Below, piece after piece: positions 15,401-28,084 of a stretch of 64,000 nucleotides of DNA. The stretch spans positions 62,001 through 126,000 of the forward strand of contig JANQBS010000064.1 of assembly GCA_033085395.1 (NCBI GenBank), read 5' to 3'. The translations under genes were made by a program, and so were the position numbers. Every line of letters starts with the position of its first letter. Position 1 is the stretch's first letter. The notes below the pieces were generated by a model, which was not told the DNA's origin, made no database searches, and was given only the letters and a program-made list of their open reading frames with translations. The stretch is from Xanthoparmelia taractica (Eukaryota > Ascomycota > Lecanoromycetes > Lecanorales > Parmeliaceae).

Positions 15401-17439
15401 TCGCTATCTTATTATTATTCGAAGTTAAATACTCTCTATATTAATATTTTCACCGTAAGTTTAATAAAGATAAGTGCTTTATTTTATAAGAAATATATTT
15501 AAGATTATTAATAAGATAATTATTAAAAAAGAATTTTTTATAGCTCGATATTAATAATAGTCTCAGCGAGAACGTAATCTCTTTATCTTTCGTGCGAGGA
15601 AAGTATCTCTTCGCTACTCATACTAATTTCTATTTTTCGTTTTAGTCGAAAGCGAAAGAAAGTTAATAATAAAGTCTATAGTTAAAATATATTTATAAAA
15701 TATAGCGAGATCTTATCTTTTATATTAAGAGAAATATTAATTAATAATAACTTTATATTTTATTCTTATTAATAAAGAATATTCTCACTTTAACCTATAA
15801 GAAAGAATATCTTAACTTTTAGAGATATTACGAAACTATTATATTATTCTAATATATTCATAAAATCACAAAGCACTTATAAGACTTTATTCGATATTAT
15901 CTAGAGTGTTTAATACTATAGATAAGAAGACACGCATCTTACGATAGTTTGCAGTTAATCTCATCTCCGCTCGTGCCTTTTTATACTCTAACTATTAACT
16001 TTATTCTAATATTAACTTTATTAAATTATAAATAAGATTATATTATATCTATTATTTATAAATTTATAAAAGTTATTTAATTAATTTTTAATAAATTAAT
16101 CTAAAAAGTATCTAATTAGATAAAAGCACTTCTAAATCAACTTAATCTTATTAATTAGAAAATTCTAAAAGTTATTATTAGCGATTAAGATAGGAAATTC
16201 CTCTCGAAGCTCTAAAAATCGCTTTTCAAATTATTAAAGATTTCTCTATTATATTTAATAGTCTATTATTTATAGATTAATAATGCGAGCGAACGTATTA
16301 ATTAGACTATTAAGATAGCTTTAAGATACTTCGTGTATATTCTTAATAAATCTTCTTTATAATTAAAAGTACTATTATAAATATAAATCTTTTTAAATAA
16401 CTTCGCCTCTTTTAAGATTACGTTGAGCGAAGTAATCTATAATTTTATTTTAAATAGATCTTTAAATTTACTTCGTTTGCTAGTTAAAATCTTACGTCTA
16501 CACGAATTATAATTAAAGATACTATCGATTTTACTTAGATATTTAATAAATTTTATTACGATAGAAAGCATTAATTAATATTTCTTAGGATAAGAGAATA
16601 AGCACTTCTCCGACTATATAAAGATTATAAGATTTCCTTTATTCTTAATAATATTAATAAGCTAGTATAATAATATATCGATTTTTTTTAGATAATAAAT
16701 AGAATAAGTAGACTCGCCTATAGATTTACTATTTCTATAGAATAAAGAGTCTATTCTATTTTTATAATAGCATAATTAAAGTCTTATTTTACGTCAGAGA
16801 ACGATTCTTTTCAACGTCCTCGACCTTAATATATCTTATCTATTTCTATTAATAATAATAGCACTATTAATTTAAAAATCGAATAGCTTCTTAATAAACG
16901 AATTGTTAAGAAAAAAAGTAATTTAATTATAGAATATCTAATAAGATAAAAGAAATATAATTTTAAATACGATTAGTGATATAATATTAAAGATCTTAAT
17001 AATGCTTCTAAGTTAATAAGAGAATATAAGAAGAAAGTAGCTAGAATTCGAGCTATTACACTCACTTCTATAATCTTATCTTCGTCTTTTTAATTAAACT
17101 TACTCATCAAAAAAGAAAGAGATCGTTTTAAAAAGTAATTTAAATAACACTCGCCCTATATCTATATATCTTATATTTAAGCGTTTAACGAATATTATTA
17201 ATCGAGACATAATTCTCCTCTACTCGATAACGTTTATATAACTATTATTATTAATTTACTATCTTATACTAACTAATATTTTAATTATATAATTTAATCG
17301 TCGAAAAGATCTTATTATTACTATCGAAAAGACTTCACTATTATTAACTTCCCGTTAATTTTAATATACTATTATTAAAGAATTTTTCGATATACTTTAA
17401 TATATATATAAACAGCAAGCGAGATCACTCGCTCTTTTC

Positions 17440-17632
17440 TATTTCGGCGAATACTATCACGAAAACGCACTTACCAAGCTAATCAAGCACTCGACAAGGC
17501 AAGTGCTTAACTAACACTCGGCTAAGGCAAGTGCTTGGCTGGCCCTAACCTAGATAGAATTTTCCAACTTAGAATAACTAAGAATTAAACACCCCACTTG
17601 ATTGACTGAAAACACCCCTATTTGCTATTACA
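17440..17632. repeat. LTR-like island, poorly RIP-mutated
   Basis: A GC-richer island carries two copies of AAGGCAAGTGCTT and an inverted CAAGCACT/AGTGCTTG pair. The right end is TTGCTATTACA, so on the minus strand it begins TGTAATAGCAA, like an LTR start. Position and strand fit the 3' LTR of minus-strand gypsy copy C (RT to LTR about 2.9 kb after removing the nested insertions). The left end is not determined. Confidence 0.4.
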
Positions 17633-18964
17633 AATTAGCGATATAATATTCGTCGATATACGACGTTAATAAATATATTATAGTCTCGCGATATTACGAA
17701 TATTTCTTTCGAATTTCTCGATCTTTTCTAAAGCGTCTTAAAGATTATTAATAAAGTATTATATATTATATTATTCTCTTTAATCGCTATATTTTATTAG
17801 ATAATATATCTTTTCTTAAACTATTTTCTTATCGAGTAATCTATCGATTATATATTTATTAGCTTTCTTCTATTCTTCTATTAGAACGAATAATAATTTA
17901 TAATTATAGATTCTATTAAAAAAATCTTTCTTATTCGAATAGAGCTTCAATTATACTATTAATACGATCGAATATATTTTTATAATAAACGATAATTTTA
18001 ATTCGTACGCGAGATAACTCACTCGACGTTTAATAATAAAAGATTTAATATATTAAATAAATAGCTTTCTATTAAGTAATTTAAATATAAAGTAATTATT
18101 ATATAAGCGTAGATATATTTTCTTTTCTAGCGTAAGATTATTATGACGCGTATTATAGTAATATTTTACTATTACGTTAATCTAAGCGATAAATCTCTCG
18201 ATTTCTTCTTATCTTATTATTCGAAGCTAAGAGAAGTTTTTCGAAGAAAGATTAACTAATAATTCTAAGACGTTATTAATATAAAATCTATATACGATTT
18301 TATTTAATATCGTATTAATAAAAGTATTACGCGAGTTATTTAGAATAATCTATATATAAGATAGAATAGTAATAAAGTTCTTATTCAAGTTTACGATTAA
18401 GTAATAATATAAAGCGATCTTTATCGTTTAATTAATTTATTCTAATTATTTATCTATTTAAGAAATATATTATAAAAATTAATATTTTAATATTTAATTT
18501 AAATAATATCTTTTAAAAGTTTAATATAAACTTATTATCTTAATTAAAGATAATCACTTAAGATACTTCTTAGTTATATTTTATTAGAAAAGTAAGAAGA
18601 TATCGATTTACTCTATAATACTTTAAGTATTATTTTCGAGAATAATTAATAGCTTCTTATTAAACTTATATATAATAATAAGAATTATATCATAAGCGTC
18701 TCTTTATATAAATAATAAAGTTATAATAAAGTTTATATAAAAAGATATTAATAAAGAAGTAATTAAGCGTAGCGATTCGTATAACGAATATCTCTTCGTT
18801 TAATTAGTTTAATATTTTGAGTAATAATAAATATATTTTTATAGTCGTCGAGATAGCTTTTATAGATATAAAAAGCTCGCGATATAATTATAATTTATTA
18901 TAACTATAATGTATATATTAACTTAAAGACTTTTTTATAAAGAGTCTTAAGAATATATAATTAT

Positions 18965-19147
18965 TGTTAGGACTGCAACCAGATCAAGTTAATGGTGATG
19001 TGTAACGAATAAATTAAGTCTAAGGAGGGACTATCCATCTAGGAAGGAATATCTATGAGGGACGTCAAGGCCTGTAGAGGCTAGTCCCGATTGGGAAGGT
19101 AAGCCGACTTGGTGTTGCAGGCCTATGTGGTCGTCACACTCGTAACA
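18965..19147. mobile_element. solo LTR with 5-bp target duplication
   Basis: A 183-bp segment begins TGTTAGGACTGC and ends CTCGTAACA, with TGTTA/TAACA inverted termini. It is flanked on both sides by ATTAT (18,960-18,964 and 19,148-19,152). It contains many CpA and TpG dinucleotides, unlike the surrounding RIP-mutated DNA, so it either inserted after RIP acted or was too short to be targeted. The size suits a small Copia-type LTR left after LTR-LTR recombination. No internal region and no second copy is visible in the window. Confidence 0.85.
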
Positions 19148-19849
19148 ATTATTTCTTATTATTAATTTCGTTTATAAAATAAATAAGATCGTTACGAAGT
19201 TTAAATCGTAATTTCTCTAATTACTATTTTATATTTTACTTATTAATAATAGATTAAGCGAATTGTTAAAATTTTAAGAACTCTAGTCTAGCGCTTATTA
19301 TTAGCGTAGCTTCGCTTTAGTCTAGACTTAAAATCGTTTCATATCTTAATTAAGATTATATAATATATTATCTTAAAGTCGTCGAATATTAAGTTATTTA
19401 ATATATTATCTATTTAAGATATTCTTATATTCTTTATGTTTAGTCGAAAAAGAGTATTAAAAATAATATAAAATTTCTTAGATTTATATTATACGTTAAG
19501 ACTAAATTTAGATAAATATATAAAAGCTTTTATTAATCGTAAGTTAAGTTTATTAATATTAATAAAGATTATCTTAATTTATCTAATTATAAAGATTATT
19601 ATTAAATAATTCGTATATATTATTACTCGAAATTTACTCGATATCGCGTTAATATACTAAGTTATAATAAAATATTTAATTTTTTATATTAATTATATTG
19701 ATTTTATTATTTCTAATTCTATAAATTAATAATAAGATTTAACGAGAATTAATATTTTATTAAGAAATATAATAGACTCGATATTCTTTTTATTAAAGAT
19801 TATCTTATCGTTTTTAATATAATAAATAATTATATCGAAGCTCTACTTA

Positions 19850-22600
19850 AAAGCGTTAATATTTATATATAATCGTTAATTAAAATTATAATAAACGAGA
19901 AATATTAATTTTTTAAATAAATTTTATAATTTTTTAAAAATATAAATCTCTTTCTCGATAAAAATATCGAGATAATTTTCTTTATTAAATATCTTTCGAA
20001 CTTTATTCTTAATAAAAGCGTTACGTAATATTAAAGTTTTTCTTAATTAAAGCGACTATATTATTTACGTATAATAGAAAATATAATTTCTTAATTAATT
20101 AATTATTTTTAGATATATCTTTAGATCTTTTAAGATAATAAAAAAGCTAAGCTTAATAATATAGTTAACTCTCGTTATAGCTGAATCGAATATAACGGAA
20201 TTTTCGTTTAAGCGAAATAATTCGCTAGCTTTTTCGAAAATTCTTATATAAATAACGAAAAATCTTATTATTAGATATAATGGATTTTTTTTCTAACTTA
20301 TAATAAAATTAAGATAAATTCTCTCTCTATTAAAAGAAGTCGAAAGATTATTTTAAATAATTAACGAAAGATCTTACGAGACTAATATAATAACGATTTT
20401 AATAATAAATAGTCTTTAAAGTCTACTAGTTGATAATAACTAAAAATCTATAATTATAAATTAAATATCTTAATATATAACGAGATTCTTTCTTAATAAT
20501 AAGCTTATTTAAATAATAAATTAATTCTTATATAGCGAGATTTTTATAGATCTCGAGAGATTAAATAAATTATTTTTAAGAATACTTTATTTAAGTAAGA
20601 ATAACGTTACGAGATCGATAATAATTTATTTATAGACGTAATCTTTCGCGAAAAAGCTAGCTAGTTCTAAAGAGAATTATCTTATTATCGAGATCTTCTT
20701 TAATCTAAACTATTAGAAGACTTAATTACTCGATTTTAGAATTATTATAATATTCGTTAACGAAATAAATATAATAAGACTAAATTCGCTAATAATAATA
20801 AAATTATAATTAAGATTATAATTGAAATTCGTGAGATTAGTAAGTTTTATAATCTCGATAATATTTATAATATAAACGAAAAAAGTTACTTCTAAAAGAT
20901 AATATTTAATAGAAATCTTAAAATCGAGCGTATAAGTAATTAAAAATAAGATAAAGCTCGAGTTATAGCTATGTTAATCTATAATATTATAAAAACTTAT
21001 AAACTTTTAATATAATTTATGAATAAAGTAATATAATTCTTTTTATTTTCAAGCGACTAATATTAAGAGATTAAAGTTTCTCGAGATTATTTAAAGATAT
21101 AACCCGATTATTTAAATAATTAATAAGATTATAAAAGAATATTTAAAATAATTTAATAACTTAATAAATCGACTAACGCTTCTTTTAATAAATAATTTTA
21201 ATGCTTATATCTTAATATAAAAGTCTTTTTTAAAAGAATTCGCTATAAAAAGCCTAATATAAATTATCGTAATATAATTTTCTCTTAATATTACGTTATT
21301 ATATTAATCTCTAAATTAAGAAATTATTTAAAATTAAAAGACTTATATATATTAATAATTGTTTTAATAGCGATATTAATCTTAAGATAAATATATATAT
21401 TTTATAAATAATTCGATAGAGAATCTTAGTCTAAGAGAATAACGTTAAATTAATTATAATTAAGAATTATTAAATTCGATTAAAGATCTACGATTAATCT
21501 AAATTAGAAGAGATTAATAATAATAAGTAAACTAATTTATAAGATTTATTAAATATTATTATTAAAGACTTAATAGCTTTAAAATATTAGAATTAAATTC
21601 GAAACCGTATAAATATTTAAGTATTCTTAAATTTCGGTATAAAACGAGTTTATAATTAAGATAAGAACGTATTTAAAATTATTATTATTCGCTATAATAA
21701 GAAATAAGAGACTAAATTAGATAAAGAAATAAAAATAGATTTATAAGTATTAATTATAGAGACTCTCTTCGTCTTAATAATTTTAAAAATCTATAAGAAA
21801 TAGCAGAGAATTAAAGATTCGACTCTTTTAAAGGCTCTACGTACTCGAGAGAGAAAGTTACGTCTTATAAAATAGACTAATATACGTTAAGGCAAATTAG
21901 ATAGCTGGTTTGAAAAGGATTTGACTGGAAAATAGTAGCAATTTTTGAAGCTAGTTAGCTAGGGCTAGGGTTATTTATTAGCGTACTTTCAATAGAAAGA
22001 AATTTTCGATTTAGCTATAACGACAGTTAACTATAGCGATAAGTTTCTCTTCTACGATATTTAGTTTTAAACTATCTATCTTTTATTTTAATAGCGTTAT
22101 CGATAAATATCTTAAAAAGATCTTAGATAACTTAATAGTAATATTATACTTCTTAAAGAGAGCGAAGACTCGCTATAAATAATCGAGATATTTTTTTAAA
22201 ATATTACTAAAAATTATAATATCGTTAATATAAGCTTTAGCGAAATTACGAAGATTTCTAAAAAGCTTATTAATCTATCGCTACACGTATATTAAGCTAT
22301 TCTTAAAATCTATAATAATTATATTTTATTACTCGCTTTCGCGATAAATAATTATAATAAGCTTATAGCGATCTTTATAGCGTATTAATTATTAATAAAA
22401 GAAACACGCTTCGTTTATAATATTAATATATTTATAATCTTATATTAATATAATAATATTCGCTAATAGTAATACTAAGTAAGAATTAGATTTTATAATC
22501 TTATTTAATTCGCGAATATTAATAATTACTTATTTCTTATAAATAGATATCTTATCTAAAGAGTAAATAATTCTTTATATTATAAATACTAAATAATTAT
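19850..22600 (-). mobile_element. Ty3/gypsy pol relic (copy C), split by a pogo element
   Basis: Minus-strand reading from about 22,600 gives the RT entry block (INIRELNKI-like), FFYQ, then FKNSLIYVQRQINKLFRNLR, AKAYINDIIIFSNIL and FALFKKYNITIKLSK, ending near 22,040. The pol reading resumes on the far side of the 1.87-kb pogo insertion at about 20,160 with KDLKIYLKIIN and an LRNYI(F/P)YY block, then KEIYIFKKL near 19,880, all expected immediately after RT. Integrase should follow down to about 17.65 kb but is too decayed to name. The element is dead. Confidence 0.8.
20164..22031 (+). mobile_element. Fot1/pogo-type DNA transposon, RIP-inactivated
   Basis: The 1,868-bp element has matching ends. 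The left end starts GTTAACTCTCGTTATAGCT and the reverse complement of the right end starts GTTAACTGTCGTTATAGCT, with about 24 of the first 26 bases identical. TA flanks both sides (20,162-20,163 and 22,032-22,033), the target duplication of Tc1/mariner/pogo elements. Inside, a plus-strand reading gives YNINEKSYF at 20,866-20,892, the decayed form of the YN(M/I)DEKGF block around the first catalytic Asp of pogo transposases. Length, ends and TSD all fit Fot1 elements. Many stops make it inactive. A less damaged patch lies at about 21,890-21,990. Confidence 0.85.
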
Positions 22601-24384
22601 ATAATATCGATTTTCTCGTTTAACTTATCTTTTCTTTCTTATATAGTTTATTAAACTTCTTATCTATAAGCTATTTATCTTTTTATTTTATTAAGTAAAT
22701 CTTCGTAAACTTTAATTTAATATAAAATAGCGTCTTAATTAATATTTATTTCTTTTTTAATATATTTATTACTTCGTCGAAATCGCGAAATATTAATAAA
22801 TAAGATTCGATTATCTTTTAAATAGCATCTATCTAATAAGATACTTAATTTAATTAATAAATAATAACGTTATTAATTATAATATATTCGATTAATAAGA
22901 ATATAGATATTTTTATTACGTTTATTCCGACGAGAATAATAATAATAATAATACATCTTTTTTAAGATAATCGTATAATTAACGTTATCTTAGATAAAGT
23001 AATAAAAAAATATTCTTTCTCTTCGTATTTAAGAATCTTTTTTAACTTTATCTATCGAAGAATAATAATTATAAATAATAACGTATTTCGAATTTATACT
23101 ATAAATATCTCGGCGTTAATTATATAAATAATTATTTCGCTCTTAATATCGAGATTTATTAATAAGATTTATAATTTAAATAGATAATCGCGATTCTTAG
23201 ATAAGATCTTTTAAATTTAATAAATATATTTACGATCTTAAACGACTTTATAATAATTCGCTTTATAACTTATATTATTCGTTTTTATTACTTTTTTAAG
23301 AACTTAATTATTAAAAAGTATAATATATTCTTATTTGATCAAAGACGCTTCGCTAATAAGTCTATTATTACTTTTTTTAAATTAAGAATATTTATATTAA
23401 TTAATATTTTAATACTTAATTTCTTAATTAAGTAAACGTTTTAATTAATCTTAATTATAGCGAATATCTCTATCGCTTCTTCTTTTAGAAAAATATTAAT
23501 CTTTATATACTTAAAGCTAATATATTTAATATTTTTAATTTCACGTATAATAATAGATTTCTAAATATAAAGAATCTATATAATTAAATATTTAAAGAGA
23601 TATTATACTTTATTTAAAATAGATATAATATAATAAATATTGATCTCTACGTCGATAAAGTTTAATTTCTTTTTAATAATTATACGTATTATAACGTATT
23701 TTTAAAAACGAAATTTATATTCTTTCTTAATAATAGCGAATAATTATATAGCTATAATCGAACGCTTTTATAGATTATTAGCGCTACGTAACGCTATCTA
23801 AAACGTTATTAACTTCTATTTATTATAATAAGTATATATATATCGATAAAGCTTATTATTAAAGTAGTAAACGACTTCGCAACGACGATAAATAAACTCT
23901 TTTTATATAATAAAGTAAGCGTTAATATAATCTTCTTAGAATTTCTTATTTAATTATTTATAACTATTTAGCTAATAAGACGACTTCTTCTTATCTTCGA
24001 GAAGACTATTTAAAGTCTAATTATCAATCTTGAAAATATCTATCTTATTATTCTTATTCTTATTTTTAATATAAATAAATTAAGAATATATTATATACTT
24101 ATTTTAATAAGACTAAAATAATCGATTATTTTAATTATTATATATAGATTAATACGACTATCGATAGAATTCAGATTATTACTATATCTAGAGCGTATCT
24201 AACGCGTTTGCGAACTCTATCGCTATTTATAAACGAGGCTATTAAGACGATAGAGACGATAATTTATTTTAAGACTAACGAATAGAATAAGTATCTCGCG
24301 ATAAATAAGAACTTTAAAAAATATAAAATAAAGATTATTATAATCGAGTATAATAAGATTACTAATATTAATAATCGCTATAAT

Positions 24385-24460
24385 ATAATTATTAATTAAA
24401 GTCTAATACTTATTATTATAATTATTAATTAAAGTCTAATACTTATTATTATAATTATTA
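24385..24460. repeat. 33-bp tandem repeat
   Basis: Two exact 33-bp copies (24,385-24,417 and 24,418-24,450) and the first 10 bases of a third, beginning ATAATTATTAATTAAAGTC. Exact identity within RIP-mutated DNA suggests duplication after the mutations. Confidence 0.85.
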
Positions 24461-26230
24461 AGAGCGAGATTAATATTAATTATATTTATTATTAGACTTA
24501 TTATTATAGAGTCGAGATTACTATCGCTAATTGCGATAGATCTTCTATTAAATCTTCTTCTTTTCTTTAATCTCTTTTAAGAATCTATTTAACGTAATTT
24601 ACATTATAAATTAATTAATATCTCGCTTTAATAATAAATTAAGATTATATTAAATTTATATTAATTATTAAAAGATAAAGTTAAAATTAATATTCTTTAT
24701 ATAATTAATTATAACTTAAATATAGTTAGATAACTCTTTATCGAAGCGAATATCGAAGATATTAAAGCGTTTATTAATTAGCGAGATAAGAGCGATAAAA
24801 TAATTCGATTTAAAGCGTTTCTATAATATTAAGATTTACTATTTATTTATTTATTATAGCGTTAATCTCTTAAGCTTATTAAGCTCTCTTATATATCAAA
24901 TAAAAATAATATTATAAAGATAGATATTTAAGTTAATACGTATTAATTTCTTTTTTTTCGTTAGAGTTATATTCTTTACTCGTTTTATAAAAAGATATAT
25001 ATTACGATAATATATATTCTTATCTTCTCTAATTATAAGATTAATATCTATTAATAGAGCTAGATATAAGTTAAAGAAGCTAATTTCTTTTAATTACTAT
25101 TACGATATAGCGTTATTATTATTATTAGACGAATCTTAAAGATCTTATAAATTTATTTATTCGATTAATTTAATAATATCGATAATAAGAATATTAAATA
25201 TTTAATAAAGTTTCGCTCGCTAAGTCTTTATAAAGTTAATATTAATTATATTAGCTTACTTTAATAGATCTATAAGATTATAATAAATAATCTTTTTTAC
25301 TAAAATAACGAATATTATAAATAATAAATTAAAAAATAAAGAATATTTTAAGAAATTAAATAATATAATAATAGATAAAAGCTATAACGAATTTGTAGCG
25401 AAAGAGATATTTAAAGAAGTTAAGACAAGCGATAAAATTAATAGAGAATTAATAGAGAATAGTAATACGAGTGTACGTAATTAACGAGTAACTTCTTTAA
25501 ATTCTATTACTAATCGCCTAAAGCTTAACTTATTAATTATTTGTAATAAGAGATATTTCGACTTATCGAGAAGAGTTAATCTATCTCGATAATTTCTTAA
25601 AATATTAATATTAATACTTAATCGACGATTTCGATATTTTTTCGTCTATCTAAGATATCGTCGAATTAAATATTTAATAATCTCTCTTATTTATTATTCG
25701 AGAATATTAAGATACTTATAACTCGTTTAACTAAACTTCTTAAATTATAAAATAAATATTACTATAATCGACTTTAAGAAAATAGTAATATTCTTAATTT
25801 ATAGAGTATATCTAATAATATCTACTAGAATAATTATAAGAGCTTTTTCAACTCTTCGAAATACGTAGTATAAGTCTTTAAAAAAGATAAAATATATGTC
25901 GCTAAAAGAATAATAGATAGCGAATAGTTATTTCGTATAAAACTAATACCTAGTAAGTAGTTCGTGATACTCGCTATAATAAAACGGAATTAATACGTTA
26001 CTACTATATATTAGATATTAAAAAGTTGAGTGAAAAGATAATAAATTTTTTCTAACGAAAACTACTATCTAAATACTACTTGCTTCGAGAGACTAGATAG
26101 ATACTAGTTAGGTACTAGTATAATATTATCTATAAATTTAAAAAGTTTCTACTAAATTTAAAATTATTAATCGCGCGACTAGGGCTAAAATTAAGAATTC
26201 CGTCGAATTAGTAACTTTACTAAATATTTA

Positions 26231-26503
26231 CGGGTCGGAAAGGTGTGGTATCTGTTGAACATAGTCGTTTTCAACTTTTTTTTTAACTTTTTTTAAAAAA
26301 TTATATCTTTTTAATCTATTTATAGAATTTTATAATTATATAAGCGTTCGCTTAAGCTTTTTACGTATTTTTAGAATATAAAAAAATATTATGTAATATA
26401 TTTATTAAAAACCCAATGGGAGTATGGGATATCCCATACCTTTCGATATGGTATTCGAAAAACTGGTCCCATACCATCAAATATACCACACCTTTCCGAC
26501 CCG
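26231..26503. mobile_element. MITE with 21-bp perfect inverted ends
   Basis: The left end CGGGTCGGAAAGGTGTGG (26,231-26,251, 21 bp in full) is the exact reverse complement of the right end (26,483-26,503). TA flanks both sides (26,229-26,230 and 26,504-26,505), pointing to a Tc1/mariner-superfamily MITE of 273 bp. The interior holds an 18-bp palindrome (GTATGGGATATCCCATAC) and further inverted GGTATGG motifs. There is no coding capacity. CpA/TpG is retained, so it is less RIP-damaged than its surroundings. Confidence 0.88.
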
Positions 26504-27830
26504 TATAAATATTTATACGAATTTCGCTCAATTAGTACTTTATTAAATGTTCGCGCGAATTTCCCTTAGTTAGTAAATACTACTTACTATACTTACTATT
26601 AGCATTAGTTACGTAACTTAGCTCTATATTTAACTCTATAAGTTTTTTTTTCTAATCGACGACGAGATTCGATAGCGATATATAGCGATAATTCTCAACG
26701 CCACCTCGAAGTAGACTTCGAGATCGTGAGTTTTAAATCAAATTCTCGCGAGAGTGATACTCGCGATAGCAGTACTCAAAGTAATGCGCAACGTATACTT
26801 CGTATCATTGAGTACTTGCTACGGGGCCTTTCGAGGACTTTGCGCACAAAATTTTAAAATTACCTTATTTACAAAATCGTGCTAATTGTACTAATAGCAA
26901 CTCTATTTGCTAAATTTTCGAATAGTTACTAATTCGACTAAATTTTATTAATAGTTACTAACTCGACTAAATTTTACTAATATAGACGAATAAGACTAAA
27001 TATACTAAATCGTGCTAATCGTGCGAACTCTAGGAAATTCGTGCGGAAATAAACTTTTTAGATTTGCAGATAACTAGTATTAGATAGATACTATTCGTAA
27101 TAGCCTGGTACTAGCATGATACTAGTATTAGGTAGATACTATTCGTAATAGTAGCGTATTAAAGTCTAGCTAAGTAATACTTCTAATCTCGCTTAGAACT
27201 GCGAGTAGTAACGACGTTAAGCTAGAAATAAAAGAATATAGCGCTTAGAATTACGCTAACGCTAGTTTACGAAAGACTATAAATACTTACTTATTTAGAA
27301 TTTTATTACTATTATATTTAATCGTTTAATAAAGACTTTCTATATATATTCTCTATATATATATAGTCGACGAGACGTTAGACTTCTTCTATTTATTATA
27401 TACTATTATAGACGACGTCGAGAAAGTCTTTCGTAGCTACTTCCTCTTAGAGAGATCTTAGAGAAGCTAAGCTATTCTTATACTAGTCTCTTACTACTTC
27501 TCTACTTAAGTAGACTTCGTACGTAGAAATTTAACAAGACTTATACACATATCTCTCTTTGCTTAGTACTTGAAGTACTACTATAATAGTTCTATAATAT
27601 ACTTAATAAGTACGTTTTCGTAATATTATCTAGTTAATAAAATTTATATTTTAATAGCTAGCTAGATATTTATTAGACTATAGAAGAATTTATCTCTTAC
27701 GAGATTACACTTCTTACTTAAGGAGTATAACCTAGTGGGAGGGAAACTCTTCTACGCTTTATTTTATAGCTACTCTATTATATAATAGTAATTTTACTAT
27801 AGAGATTAGAGTATATATTTTTTATTTTAG
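26504..27830. repeat. mildly damaged repeat-rich border zone
   Basis: AT-rich but with more CpA/TpG than the block to the left. It contains short palindromes (TCGAAGTAGACTTCGA near 26,710, TCTCGCGAGA near 26,743) and GCGCAA/TTGCGC-type inverted motifs. A 29-bp unit is repeated in tandem (26,921-26,949 and 26,950-26,978), and a 31-bp direct repeat differs at one base (27,073-27,103 and 27,121-27,151). No gene is recognised. It may be an older element or a RIP-leakage border. Confidence 0.6.
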
Positions 27831-28084
27831 TGGATTAAATAACAGAAATAAATTCATTAGATTGGTTATTATCATATAGGTAATTATCGTACACCGTAGC
27901 TCGGCGGAAATTGCCTTTTTTGGCCTCGGGTTGTCATTTAGCTTTGGTTACTAGCTTTGTTTACATAGCGACATGGAACGTCAAACATCGTTGCTGATTG
28001 TCATTAATGTTTGCGGATCTTCCTGCGCTCTTGATATCGACTTGAAAAGATCATCTTTGTGTTTGCGCTATGAACGAAAGCGCA

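Larger units (their letters stand above)
1..27830. repeat. RIP-mutated AT-rich transposon block
   Basis: The whole stretch is dominated by A/T with TpA everywhere. CpA/TpG is almost missing and the surviving C residues are mainly in CpG or CpT, which is the known footprint of repeat-induced point mutation in Pezizomycotina. No open frame longer than about 100 codons exists on either strand, and the few short ones are Asn/Ile/Lys/Leu-rich by composition. Recognisable relics are listed separately. The remainder (for example 1-1,900, 2,240-7,300, 7,700-14,280, 15,400-17,430, 22,600-26,230) reads as the same kind of decayed repeat, but I could not assign it to a family. The block ends about 250 bp before the first real gene. 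Confidence 0.93.

Noticed and set aside
26231..26503. Possible CRISPR-like or phage-type repeat cluster
   Set aside because: The repeats are a single inverted pair with TA flanks, which a MITE explains. No array of spaced direct repeats exists anywhere in the window.
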